From assembly GCA_954871525.1 (NCBI GenBank), contig OX940864.1, positions 6,938,001 through 7,002,000 on the forward strand: a stretch of DNA of 64,000 bases, read 5' to 3'. A model generated the notes under the pieces. That model had not been told where the DNA came from. It worked only from the letters and a program-made list of their open reading frames with translations, and did no database searches. This DNA is from Parietaria judaica (taxonomy: Eukaryota > Streptophyta > Magnoliopsida > Rosales > Urticaceae). Made by a program: the position numbers and the translations under genes. This document shows, piece after piece, positions 1-11,721 of the stretch (the stretch's first letter is position 1; each line of letters begins with the position of its first letter).

Positions 1-663
1 ATTTTCCTAATTCTTAAGCCACAATCAAATCCTCTATGGGACCCAAATATATTGCATGGTTATAGAATATGATGGAAAAGTGCTTAGTTAAGTACTATAA
101 TGATATAATCCAATGATTACTCACTGCTCTTCATCAGTGGATATTTCATGAATAATAACTACCCCTTGCTCGAGCCAATGAAGTGAAAAGAAAAAAAAAA
201 TACCTTCAATAATTCACTATAGGAGAGTCAATTACCAAAGGAATCATATTCTTTGGTTCCATATTATTTTTCTTTAATAATGGTTGCATTCTTATCGTGT
301 TCAAATTTGTTTTCATAATGCATTTGGCCAAAGAGAAACATGTATATATACAAATATATATCCTCCCATATAGACACCTATGATCGAATATTGCAAAAAT
401 TAATGGTTACTTAGTAGCTAAGGAAACAAGTTAGAAGATGCTTCAAAAAAAGTTGTAATATACTTGGGAAAAAAATTGAGTATGTATGTAAACTATATAG
501 AGTCGTGGAAATTCGAAATATATTCTAAAATAAATAGATTATATGTATGTAACCGAAATATATTCTAAAGTAAAAATAAATAGATTAGGCATTGCAATTA
601 GAGAAATTAGGTAAAGGTTACTTTGTTTAGCAATTTACAATGCTTCTACAGGTTAAATCAATT
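1..663. other. AT-rich intergenic DNA
   Basis: This stretch is AT-rich with short poly(A)/poly(T) runs. I see no ORF with protein-like composition, no terminal repeats and no RNA gene. It ends at the target-site duplication ACTAA (664-668) of the gypsy element. Confidence 0.6.
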
Positions 664-668
664 ACTAA

Positions 669-1370
669 TGTAGAGGGCGATTCGCACCGCCTTGCAGTCA
701 CAAAAATACACAAGCCAACACACAGATTGCACGAATGGATGAGTATCTTTGATTGATTATTATTACGAGAAGGCTCGGTTCCTTCCGTTTATAGCTTGGA
801 ACTTTGGAGAGGAAAAACGAATACACGCACAGATTAACTCGGAGATGTTCTTGACGAACAAATCCAAGTGCTTCAAAGGCCAGCTCTATTTGATGACCCT
901 TCTATCGCTTTCTCTCAGATTTCTGCTGACCCCCTCCAATGGGGGTCCTTTCCCCTATTTATAGAGAAGCTCTTGCGCTTTAGGCTCGAATTCCATGGAC
1001 GATCCTCTGATGGTCCCCCCTCCAAATATTCTGTGGTCCCCTCTTCTGGCATCCTCTGTTGAAACCAAGGAGGCTCGTTTCCACTAACGTTGTCGCCTGC
1101 CACCTCCTGAGCGCACTACCCAGCATTTAATGCTCGAGTCGTACACTCTTGTCGCATCTTCCAGGGATGCACTAGGCCTTAATGGGCCTCCCCCCGACCT
1201 TGGGTCTCGTCATCCAAACAAGCATCGACGAGCTCGGGCTGCCCCCCATCCATCACCCTCTTGACGGGCTGAGGGCCCATCACCACCTCGCCAACCTCCA
1301 CCCCCGTCGTTTCATTGGAAAACGACAAGTGTAAAGTTGAGGGTGGATTTGACCAAATCCGACCTTAACA
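669..1370 (-). repeat. 3' LTR of the gypsy element
   Basis: This is the left copy of the 702-bp LTR. It starts TGTAGAGGGC and ends CCTTAACA, and the 5-bp duplication ACTAA precedes it. It is the 3' LTR because the coding strand is minus and a G-rich polypurine tract lies just inside it. It contains a TATA-like CTATTTATAG stretch near 955, also present in the other LTR. Confidence 0.95.
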
Positions 1371-1376
1371 GTCAGT

Positions 1377-1386
1377 CCCCCATTTT
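1377..1386 (-). other. Polypurine tract (plus-strand primer site)
   Basis: Read on the minus strand this is AAAATGGGGG. It sits six bases from the inner edge of the 3' LTR, where second-strand priming is expected in a gypsy element. Confidence 0.7.
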
Positions 1387-1719
1387 GTCAAGTGTAAACA
1401 CTTGAGAAAATGTAGAAGAAAAACGCACGACGCGACAACCCTCATCGGGCGACAAGACGATCTGTACGAGGGCCATCGTTCGACGACAATCTCCTCGCGA
1501 CGAGGAACTGACCCTACGCTGACGTGTCGAGGCCTGATCACTGCGAAGGCTGTCACATCTTGAATCCCATCCGTTAATGCGGGGTTTCCCATGCACTCGA
1601 GTACCTGCTTTATGGGATTTGCAACGGACCCATCATCTCGACCGTCGACAGGTTCCACACACCTTTATTACGGACCGTCCAATCGACTCGCGCCTCTTCA
1701 CCTTCTCCACGCGACCTTC

Positions 1720-1727
1720 CATATAAC
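1720..1727 (+). promoter_or_regulatory. Possible TATA box of the antisense ORF
   Basis: A CATATAAC motif lies about 110 bp upstream of the chosen ATG of the plus-strand ORF at 1837, followed by a pyrimidine-rich leader. The spacing suits a plant promoter serving the antisense ORF independently of the LTR. It is supported only by motif and position. Confidence 0.4.
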
Positions 1728-1836
1728 CGCGCCTCCGTCTCTTTCCTCGGATTACTCATCCTTTCCCAAACACTTCAAACTCTCTCTTATCTGGCGATTC
1801 GCGCAACTTCCCAACTTCGTTCATCCTCGCCTAGCA

Positions 1837-4800
1837 ATGTCTCTCGCCGGCAAGATCTTTCAGACCAGGTCTCCCCTGTCCATCGTGACGGAGGCTAACC
1901 GTGAGCACTTCATCAAAAACTATATCGACAGCGAGAAGTGCCTCCTCCGGCTCCCGCACCCTGGTGAGCGCGCCAACGAGCCTCAAGACGACTGCATCGC
2001 GATCTACGAGCACTTCTTCACCGACGTCAATCTCCACCTCCCGGTGCCGAACCTGATTGTGGCCTTCCTAGCTGCTTTCAAGGTGCCGATAACCCAAGTG
2101 AGTCCCAACTCCCTCTGGCTTCTCTTATGTACGCTCGTGCTGGGACTCGAACAAGGGGTAGAGCTCACATTGGAGGACCTTATGAGCCTATACTTCTTCT
2201 CGAACAAGGAGGCGATGTGGGAGAACCGCTATTTCTTCACCCGCGTGGACGCAAGCTCGTTCGGGCCTAACCATGCCATGATTCCCCGCGACTGGATCGT
2301 CGACCAGGATCTCCCCAAGTTTTCTCCGTCGACCGACAAAATTGTCGAGGCCCGCTTCGCGAGCGTGCGCGGCGCTCTTCTCGCCAATCCTCTTCGCGAC
2401 TGGTCCCTCCATTTTAACGGGGCTCGAGTCGTGAAGTCTAGCATTTATCGACTCTGCCACATCATGGGCCCGCCCCCCCGCTCCTTGTTTCCTTCAGGGT
2501 TCCGAGCCGACGAAGACAGGAAAGGCTCGTCGTCTCCCCAGCGGAAGAGGAACCCCAAGGCTCCTACGAGGGGCCAGTAAAGAAAGTCTCGCTTCGACGA
2601 GACCGGCGAGGGCTCGCCTTGCCAGAAAAGTAAGACCGTACCACCGCCGCCACCGCCTCCGAGGGACCGGTCCAAAGACGGCTACCTGGGATTAGTCCCG
2701 CGAGAAGGGAAAAACCGCACGCTCTCCCGCAATGAGCTGTCGTCCCGCGACGCCTCCCCCGAGCGTCGCTCTGAGCATGCGTCAGACGCCGAGGCGTCTC
2801 ATCGGGCTGCCGACGCGCCACAACTTACCGGGGACCGCTACTCGACGGACGCTCCTCCTAGTCGGGAATCCCCTCGACGCGACGATCTTCCTCGCGACCT
2901 CGCATCCTGTCGATCCCTGCAGGAAGCCTCTAACGATGAGGCTGTCGGCTCGACGCTTGCCCCCGAAGAAGCGCGCGAAAACTATGCTTCCAAGGAGTCT
3001 GAGGCTGTCGGCTCGACGCTTGCCCCCGAAGAAGCGCGCGAAAACTATGCTTCCAAGGAGTCTGAGGCTCCGACGGAGGTGTCGCCCGACAAGGGGACCG
3101 CCTCCGACCCTATCGTCGTTCTTCCCTCCGACACTCCCGCGACCGGCTTCTCTCGTCGCCCTAGAAGGGAGGTGATATTCGATGAAGATTTTAGCGATGA
3201 AGATTTTACCGACGCGAGCCGACTCGCCGACGAAGCTCACGCGATTCCGCCTCTCCTCGACCTTCTCCCTTCCATCGCAGAGGTTTCCGCGCGGATCCTT
3301 CCAGAACCGGCTCCCGGGGTTTCCGCCGGAGGGGATGCGGAAGTCACCTCCGCCCTTGGGGCCGAAGAGACCCCGACTCTTTCGCCTTCTTCCCGCGGGG
3401 CGGCTGTCCCGGCGACCGAGGGTGCCCTGGCGGTCGCCCCCGCGCCAGCCTCAGGGCCAGAAAAGCCCGAGGAAGCTCGGCCGGATGCCTCGCCGTCGCG
3501 GGCCGGGCCTCAGGACGGAGAGCCCCGAGAAGACGAAGACCCCCTATATCCGACAACCCTCCGTTTGGGCTCAGCGTTCCCCTCGAGTCGTCGTCACTCG
3601 AGGCTTTGCCTGGGGCGGAGGAATCGACGGCGCTCGAGGCGACCGGCGCCGAGCCCTTCATCTCGGCGGTTCCTCCTCATCCTTGGAAACTCGCCGAGCC
3701 GTCGAAAGCTGTGGCCTCTTTGAATCCTCTTCTTCTGATTTTCCCATTGGGCATGGGAAAGGCTTCGACGATTCTGACTGTCTCACGCTTCCCAGATCCG
3801 CCTACTCTCGCTTCTTCCTCGCAGGATTGGGAGGACTACTCTACTAAGGCGCTCCAAGGCCTGTCCCTGTCCGCCCCAAGGTTCCGCGAATCCTCGGACT
3901 CTCTCGGCGACTTCTCTCGCTATCGCAGGGCCGCCGCTCTTACTTTCCAGGGCATGGCGCTCCTGAACGATCTGATCCTCGATGAATGCGACAACACCTA
4001 CGTCGCCGAGCGGAGAGCGGACGAGATGAGTGACAAGGCCGGGGAGGTTGAGCGACACCTTAAGATTGCCATAACCGGGGAACGAATATATTATGAGGAA
4101 GCGACCCGGCTCCGTCAGGCGCTCGACGACGCCAAGGCCGCCTTGGAGAAGGAGGCTTCTCTTCGTCGAGAAGCGGAACGGCAGCTCGAGGAACAGAGTC
4201 GCGTTCTCGCCGACGAGGCGGAACGCCATCGCCGTGCGTCCCATAGCCTCTCCGAGGCTCTCGAGAAAAAAAACGAAGAGGCTCGCTCGCCTAAGTGGGG
4301 CTATCGGATCCCCTCCCGAGGAGGAGAGTCGCCTGGTTTCTCGGGTGACCAACGTTTTGAAGAGGCTGGCCGGGGAATTGGATGCCGCTCAAGCGGAGGT
4401 AATCGAGGAGCGTAGTGCTCGGCTGCGCCTCTTCGAGAAGGCTAAGGTTAAAGTACAGCGGCGTGATGAGAGGTTCGCGGCTCTTGACGAGTCGATCGAC
4501 CATCATCGCATGGCGGCCGGCTACAAGGCCAATCTCGACATGGTCGCGAGGCTACCTCCCGTCGCGACTGCGGCGAAACTCCTGCCCCGTGTGCCGAAGT
4601 GGCAAGACGATCTTCTCGACTCAGGAGCCGACGTGGCGACCGCTTCGATGAGACCCTCTCGACTCAGGAGCCGACGGTACAAGACGATCTTCCTTAGGAA
4701 TTTTCCTGTTTCTTTTCTTTTTCCTTTCTGTTGCCGATTTGGCCTTGGGCCTTTTCTTTTGTTTGTAATTCCGGCTACTTTACTGAATGAATACGACCTT

Positions 4801-5213
4801 ATTTTATTCTGCTGTCGCCTCTCTTGCATTTCTCCTTTTATTGGATCCGGCCATTCTTAGATTTCTTCTCGCAGGACGACGAGATTCCTCTCATTTCTAG
4901 CCCTTTGAGGTATGACGAGGATGTGATCGCGTCATTCCTTTCTGAGGATCCCGAGCGTTATGCCCTCGTACGTGACCTCGTCAACGTCCTTATCCTCCGG
5001 ACTGCGGTGCCCCTATCGGAGGAAAACCAAGGGAGCTCCTCTGCGACTCGTCGTTTGGACGTGTTGCCGCAAAATGCTTTGACGAGGTTCCTTGTCCAAG
5101 ACCCGCGTCATCTGGCTGCCTTCTTGAACTTTGTCGAGGACATCCTCGGACGAGCGGCATCGGACATTATAGAGGAGATTGCCGACGTCGTGGTTTGTTC
5201 TGACGAGGGCTGA
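1837..5213 (+). pseudogene. Antisense extra ORF of Tat element (Transposase_28-like), disrupted
   Basis: This ORF lies opposite to gag-pol, between integrase and the 3' LTR. Tat-lineage elements are known to carry such extra ORFs, of unknown function. The ATG at 1837 starts a 248-codon frame. Its central part, with the residues LHLPVPNLIV and a GVELTLEDL-type stretch, resembles the family annotated as putative gypsy-type transposon (PF04195). The frame meets a TAA at 2578-2580 and then stays open in the same frame to 3723 as an acidic, Pro/Ala/Ser-rich region. It continues after a frame change near 3560-3600 as a coiled-coil segment rich in E, R and A (about 4000-4290), then changes frame again near 4290. 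A plausible GT-AG intron runs 4677-4874, followed by a last exon ending at 5213. The stop and the two shifts suggest decay, although unrecognised introns could explain some of them. Confidence 0.65.
2938..3063 (+). repeat. Exact 63-bp tandem duplication in the antisense ORF
   Basis: Two identical 63-bp units lie head to tail at 2938-3000 and 3001-3063. The unit is a multiple of three, so it duplicates 21 codons without changing frame. Confidence 0.95.
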
Positions 5214-5311
5214 GGCTTCGCTGCTTTTGTTCAATCAAGTTATACAATTTTGTAGAAGTTTGTCTATAAGGTTTTGATGTAAAAGAAATTTTGTGAGCTG
5301 TTCGAAGTATG

Positions 5312-5317
5312 AATAAA
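5312..5317 (+). terminator. Possible poly(A) signal of the antisense ORF
   Basis: An AATAAA hexamer lies about 100 bp after the stop of the antisense ORF, followed by T-rich sequence. It fits a plant 3' end on the plus strand, by motif and position only. Confidence 0.4.
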
Positions 5318-5418
5318 CGAAGATTTTTTATTGTATGTAATTGCAAAAAGAAATTGTATGTAATTGTAGAGTGGAGGATGTCAGTATGTACATCCTCTCC
5401 TTCTTTTTTTTTTTTTTT

Positions 5419-6020
5419 ATGGTGCCGTCGAGACTTTTGTCGAGGCCCGTTTTTCTTTTCTCTTTCATGGTGCCGTCGAGACTTTTGTCGAGGCCCTTTT
5501 TTTTTTTTTATGGTGCCGTCGAGACTGTTGTCGGGGCCCTTTTGTCTTTTTTCTTTCATGGTGCCGTCGAGACTTTTGTCGAGGCCCTTTTGTCTTTTTT
5601 CTTTTATGGTGCCGTCGAGACTTTTGTCGAGGCCCTTTTTTCTTTCTCGAGTTGCAAGCGGTGACGAGTCCGATGATAATGTCGTACTCGCCACGGCGGC
5701 GTACTCGAAAGAACGGCGACGAGGCCTCTTTTTGCCTTTCTTTTTTATGGTGCCGTCGAGACTGTTGTCGGGGCCCTTTAGTCTTTTTTCTTTCATGGTG
5801 CCGTCGAGACTTTTGTCGAGGCCCTTTTGTCTTTTTTCTTTCATGGTGCCGTCGAGACTTTTGTCGAGGCCCTTTTTTCTTTCTCGAGTTGCAAGCGGTG
5901 ACGAGTCCGATGATAATGTCGTACTCGCCACGGCGGCGTACTCGAAAGAACGGCGACGAGGCCTCTTTTTGCCTTTCTTTTTCATGGTGCCGTCGAGACT
6001 TTTGTCGAGGCCCTTTTTTT
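5419..6020. repeat. Two-level tandem repeat block inside the gypsy element
   Basis: A 30-base core starting ATGGTGCCGTCGAGAC recurs nine times, starting at 5419, 5467, 5510, 5558, 5606, 5747, 5795, 5843 and 5984. The cores are separated by T-rich spacers. Three cores plus a spacer of about 100 bp form a higher-order unit of 237 bp (5510 to 5747 to 5984). Open frames across this block are low-complexity by-products. Tat elements often have a repeat array between pol and the 3' LTR. Confidence 0.93.
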
Positions 6021-9012
6021 TGTTTTTTTTGTCACTTCTCGCCATATTTTAATGCTATCAATTTTGTTGTTGATGCCTGTGTCGTGGCTGTTCGTCCGTT
6101 GTTCTTACTTTGAGCTTGTTCATAAATTGGGACCTGTTGAAATGTTAGAACAAAAATCGCGCTTGCCATAAAGGCGAGCCTCATTAAACCCTTCGAGTCC
6201 CCCGTATGGGTGCGGCTCGCGAGGGAAGAGTACTCCCAGTCTGATTACATATAGGCCGGAGCCGTGAGCAATCCCGAACAGGTGGGTCGGGATTTCCCAT
6301 TTGAACAGATAAGATAGGCTATTTGAAATGTAAAGGCTTAGCGAGATACACTGTACATAGCGGGGGTCGGGGCGACAAGACCTCTCGATTCTATTGATAT
6401 AACTTCTTGAGGTGTTTGACGTTCCAACTCCGAATCACCTCAAGGCCGGCCGTGTTCTCGAGTCTGTAGACGCCTGGCTTGACCACCTCAATGACTTTGT
6501 ACGGGCCCTCCCAGTTCTGTCCGAGCTTGCCCGCGTTCAATTCCGCCGTGTTTTGGAAGACCTTGCGGAGTACCAGCTCACTGACCCGAAACTGTCGAGG
6601 GCGCACGCTCTTATTGTAGAAGCGGGCGATGGTGTTCTGATAGTTGGCGATGTGCGCTTTGGCCCACTCTCGTCTCTCGTCGATGTGGTCGAGTTGATGG
6701 AGCAGGCCTTGGCTGTTGTCGTTTGTGTGGCTTGGAGCCCACGTTCGTCGCAGGCTAGGTACTCCTACCTCGGCCGGTACCACCGCTTCGACCCCGAAGG
6801 CAAGGGCAAAAGGGGTCTCGCCGGTGGCTGAATGGGGAGTAGTGCGATAGGCCCAGAGCACTCCGGGAAACTCGTCGGCCCACAATCCCTTCTTCTCATC
6901 CAGTCTCTTTTTGATGCTGTCGATGATGGTGCAATTGACCGCCTCCGCGTTCCCGTTTCCCTGGGGGTATCGTGGCGTCGACGTGTTCAGCTTTATCCTC
7001 CAACGAGCGCAGAAGTCCTGGAATCTCTTCGAGATGAACTGGGACCCGTTATCGGCGATGATCTCCCGAGGCAGTCCGAAACGTGTAATCACGTTTTCCA
7101 CACGTATCTTTCGACATCGGAGTCTTTGATGTTGGCATACGCCTCTGCTTCGGACCACTTAGTGAAGAAGTCTGTTACAACCAGCATAAATTTCCGCTGC
7201 CGGGTGCCGGTGGGCATGGGACCGACAATGTCCATCGACCACTTCATGAAGGGGTACGGAACGGACACCACCGATAGCTTTTCTGCCGGGCAGTTGATCG
7301 CCAGGGCGTGGCGTTGGCATTTCTCACACCTCTTGGTGTAGCTGGCGCAATCCGCGACCATGGTTTCCCAAAAGAAACCTTGCCGCTTGGCCTTTCGCAG
7401 GAGGGAACGGCCGCCGGAGTGATTGCCGCACTCTCCGCCGTGGATTTCTCCCATCACGTACTCGGCTTCTTTCTTGCCCAAGCAACGCAGCAACATTACT
7501 TCAAAGCTCGCCCTGTATAACCTGCCATCCAGAACGGCGTACTTTGCGCTCTTGGTTCTCACCTTCCTGGCCTCCTGTCGGTCGTCGGGTAATGTTCCGT
7601 CGAGGATGTATCGTCGGAAGGGTGTGCGCCAATCCTCTTCCTTGTCGTCTTCCACCACACCCTGTTCTTCGGGACCCGGGCCTTCACCTTCGATGTCGAG
7701 GATTTCGGGGGTGTCGTCGCCATTTTTCGGCTTCTCGGACGGGTTCTCGTCGGGCTTGTGCTTCTTCTTCGGCGGGCCCTCTTCTCGCTTGATGCTTGGC
7801 CTTTCGACCGTCTCGATGGTGATCAATCTGAGCTCGTCGATTTCAGTCGTCGAGCCCAAACCAGCCAATGCGTCGGCGTGGTTGTTGTCACCTCTAGAAA
7901 CCTGCGTCAAAGTCCAAAAGTCGAACCTTTTTGACAAGGAAACGACCACCCCCGCGTATGCTTCCATCCTCTCGTCATTCTTCTCGTATTCCCCGTTCAC
8001 CTGTTTGACAACCAACTGGGAATCCGAAAACGCATTTACCTTCCTAACGCCCAAGGCCAAAGTCGATTGCATCCCGACGATGAGAGCCTCGTACTCCGCC
8101 TCGTTGTTAGTGGCCCGGAAAGCGAGACGACAAGCCTTTTCTATCACTTCCCCCATCGGGGAGACGATCCTGATTCCGATGCCTGATCCGAGCGACGTTG
8201 ACGAACCGTCGACGAGAAGCCTCCACATTCCAATCTCATCGCGCGAGTCGACGAGCTCCTTCGGCAACTCGATAAGGAAATCAGCGAGGACCTGAGATTT
8301 CAAACTGGTTCAGAGTCGATACTCGATATCATAAGCTCCCAGCTTGATTGACCACTTCGTGATCCTTCCCGATTGGTTTGGGCTGTGGAGGATGGACCGG
8401 ACGGGCCTGTCCGTCATGACGACGATGGTGTGCGCCTGAAAATGGAACCTCAATTTCTCCGATGCGTCGTAGATCGCGAGTGCCAGCTTCTCGACTTGCG
8501 GGTACCGCGTCTCGGCATCGAGGAGCTTCCGGCTAATGTACGAGACAGGCCTCTGCTCTCCTTTTTCTTCTCGCACCAACACCTGACTTATCGCGTGATC
8601 AGACACCGCGATGTATAAGTACAGGGGTTCCCCTGGCTCCGGCTTCGTCATGACGGGCGGCGACGAGAAATATGTCTTCAACGCCTGGAAAGCCTCTTCG
8701 CACTTCTCCGTCCACTCAAACTTCTTATTCTTCTTCAGCAACTCATAAAAGAGAAGGGTCCTGTCGGTTTGCCTTGAGATAAAACGGCTAAGCGCGTTGA
8801 CTCGCCCTGTCAGCTTCTGGACTTCTCTTCGATTCCGAGGCGACGGCATGCTCTGGAAAGCTTCAACCTGGTTGGGGCTAGCCTCGATTCCGCGACGGGT
8901 CACCATGAAGCCCAAGAATTTTCCGGATGAGATGCCGAAGGTGCACTTCGCCGGGTTCAGTCTCATTTTGTGCTCGTTGAGGACCTGGAAGCAACTTTCC
9001 AAATGCTCGATG

Positions 9013-11721
9013 TGTTGGACATATGTGTCCTTAAACAAGATATTTTATCCATTTGTAAAAGATTATGACAAGTCGTTGAATAAAGATGATGCTTATTATG
9101 ATAATCTTATTATAGTTTCTGGTAGAGTAAAATAGAATGTTTGATTCCTTAGTTCATAAAGGATGCAATTATGTTATTATTATCACAACAGAGTCAATGT
9201 GAGGAAGAATTAATAATCATAATAAATGAACTTAAAATGTCCGTGACCTGATCAACTGGGTGGGAGCCCATTAATCGTATAAGGTCATTAATGTGACTAA
9301 GTGACAATCCTATTCTGGATTTTGTGTGTGTCACACTCACTAGAAGTGCATTAAGTATGAAGTGTCTTCATACTGGACTGGACCTGACTTAAACTCCGGA
9401 AGTTATCATATAAGACCGTCACTGATAACTTGGAGTTGAGTCACTAGTAGATGATCAAATGGATATTCGATCTAAGTCCTGAGTGATCTTGAGTCCAAGC
9501 TGCTGGCTTGATTGTTCTTTGATTTAACCGTTAAAGAACACGAAATATTACCGCTGTTCCCAACACTATTATTTTGGGAACATGATAGTCAGCAGTAAGG
9601 GTAGCTTGGTCATAGACATGAGCATCACACAGCTCTCTTCAGAGTGATGATGATTCCCTTGATTGTCGGTGGTGAGAAGTGAGAGGTACCCGTGCGCAAC
9701 TTATGAATCGAAACCATAAGTGGGTCACTCATAATATTACTGACTGAGTCAAGGATGAAAATGCAATGAGGGGCATAACGGTAGAAACCGCCTGCTCGTG
9801 TGTGGATCATCAAGTGAAAGATCAATAACCCGAATTTGATTGTATCAATGGACACCCTGCTGTTATAAAGGGAATAATATATACCGTATCACTAAAGAGT
9901 GCAGCCTCGGGTCTATAGTGGAATCACTTCGAGGTTTGACGAACAACTAGCAGTTCGTTGGAGCTTAAGTGATACGGGTCCATGGTCCCCAGGATAGCTC
10001 CGTAACGGATGATACGTACGTGATTAAAATACATTCTGGATAATGTTTAATCATTTGGCTTGACTTATAAAACTGAAAGGTCTGTGGCAGACGTCAGATA
10101 GTTTTATCGTTAGCGTGGCAAAAGTACCATATTTTGGTACACGAAATTAACTGATAAAAGAAAGTTATAATTTAGATTTTCTATCAGCACCATGTTGTTG
10201 GAAATTAAATTCTAAGCAACTTTTCTTTTTGAACCAAGTCATTTCGACTTACGGTTAGTGATTTATGGATTTTCTAAGTTTATGATCGGTTCGATAAACT
10301 TTGAAATTAAATCACATGTCACGAATTTAAATGATGGTGTGGCACCATGACATTTTAATGTGTGATATTGAGATCAGGAAATATTAATATAATTTAATTA
10401 TTTGAATTTAATTATTAATATGTTATTAATAATTAATTAATAATTAATAGATTTATATTAATAAATAAAAATATATATTTATATATATATATGTGTAAAT
10501 TCGAATTAGGCATGATTTGGTCTTTCCATATTTGCGGCATAAGTACCAAATGTTTTGGTATTTTAGCAAATCCCTAAAATCAATATTATCCATTGGATCG
10601 GTTATGATTTAATATCAACCGTTGGATTAGGATATTGATAAATTCGAATTTGATAACTTGGTGACCAAGTTTAAATTTTCGAATTTGGTTAATTAATTAT
10701 ATCCGTTAGATCGGTCTAAGATTTAATCTTTACCGTCGGATTGGAAATTAATTAATTATATATATTTATATAATTTTTGAATTATAGATTAAGGATAAAA
10801 TCGAAATTGTTTTTAATAAATCTTTTTATATTTGATTTTATCCTAAACTAATTTGATCCATTAGATCGGTTTAAAGATTTATCTCAACCGTTGGATCTAG
10901 ATAATGATAATTCGAATTTTAATATAAATATATATGATAATTCGAATTTAATAAAGATAAGAAGATAAGATTGGATTTTTTATTTATCCAAATATTTCTT
11001 ATTTAATTAAATCCCTAATTAATTATATCCATTGGATTTAGATGAGATTAAATCTGGACCATTGGATTAAGATAATTAATTATATTTAATATATAGAATT
11101 CGAATTTTAGGGAGGGAATTTCTCCAATTCGGTTACGGTTTGAGCCTATAAATAGGAGGCTCATTCTACACATTTTTCACACCTTTCCCCAGAGAAAAAT
11201 TCGAACTCTCCCTCTTCCTCAGGGTCTGCGAATTTTCTCTCTGATCTCTCTTTTCTGGTTCGGTTTAGGATACTATTTCTCCGGAAACTTAAAAAGAACC
11301 ATCAGTTAAAATTTTGCGACGGAGTCCTGCCGGCGAAGCCCACGCTTCGGTACGAGGATTCCAGGAGAATATCCCGGAAGATCACGGGAGTTTCCCTCAG
11401 CACTGGCGGAGCCCTGCCCGATTCAGAACGCGCAGCCGGAAGTCGTCAATTGAGGTACGGCCTTATGCATTGGGTTAATAAATGCAACCATTTACTGCTT
11501 TCTATTTATTTCCTATTATGACTAGATTATTAATAATGATTTAAGAATATTAAATTACATAATATTTATCAGATCTTGGGATATGGATATTATCCGATAT
11601 TCGGACCGTTGTACGGATAACAAGTTTTCCGCTTTAAAATAATTTTTTAAATGTTACCCGGACGGTCCGGAGATACAATTCGTGATAATTTTCAAGGAAT
11701 CTGAGACGTGATTTCCCAACA
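9013..11721 (+). mobile_element. Nested solo LTR inside the gypsy RT
   Basis: The 2709-bp insert begins TGTTGGACAT and ends TTTCCCAACA. It is flanked by the 5-bp duplication CGATG at 9008-9012 and 11722-11726. It holds no protein-like ORF, PBS, PPT or second LTR copy, so a solo LTR left by recombination is the simplest reading. The plus orientation is suggested by a TATAAATA box at 11147 followed by a pyrimidine-rich, less AT-rich stretch resembling R/U5. The TGTTGG...CCAACA ends suit copia-like LTRs, but the family cannot be named without internal sequence. Confidence 0.85.
11147..11154 (+). promoter_or_regulatory. TATA box of the nested solo LTR
   Basis: A TATAAATA match, extended as CCTATAAATAGG, lies about 570 bp before the right end of the solo LTR. 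A CT-rich leader follows. This is the layout expected for an LTR promoter reading to the right. Confidence 0.6.

Noticed and set aside
5309..6052. Long plus- and minus-strand ORFs over the tandem repeat block
   Set aside because: They are by-products of a T-rich tandem repeat. The translations are repetitive and appear in several frames at once.
7423..8295. 290-codon plus-strand ORF opposite to the second RNase H and integrase
   Set aside because: It is antisense to clearly recognisable pol domains, Ser/Pro-rich and without a motif of its own. Unlike the ORF at 1837, it has no matching family.
9625..9855. 76-codon ORF inside the nested solo LTR
   Set aside because: Short, with no protein-like motif; it lies in LTR sequence.
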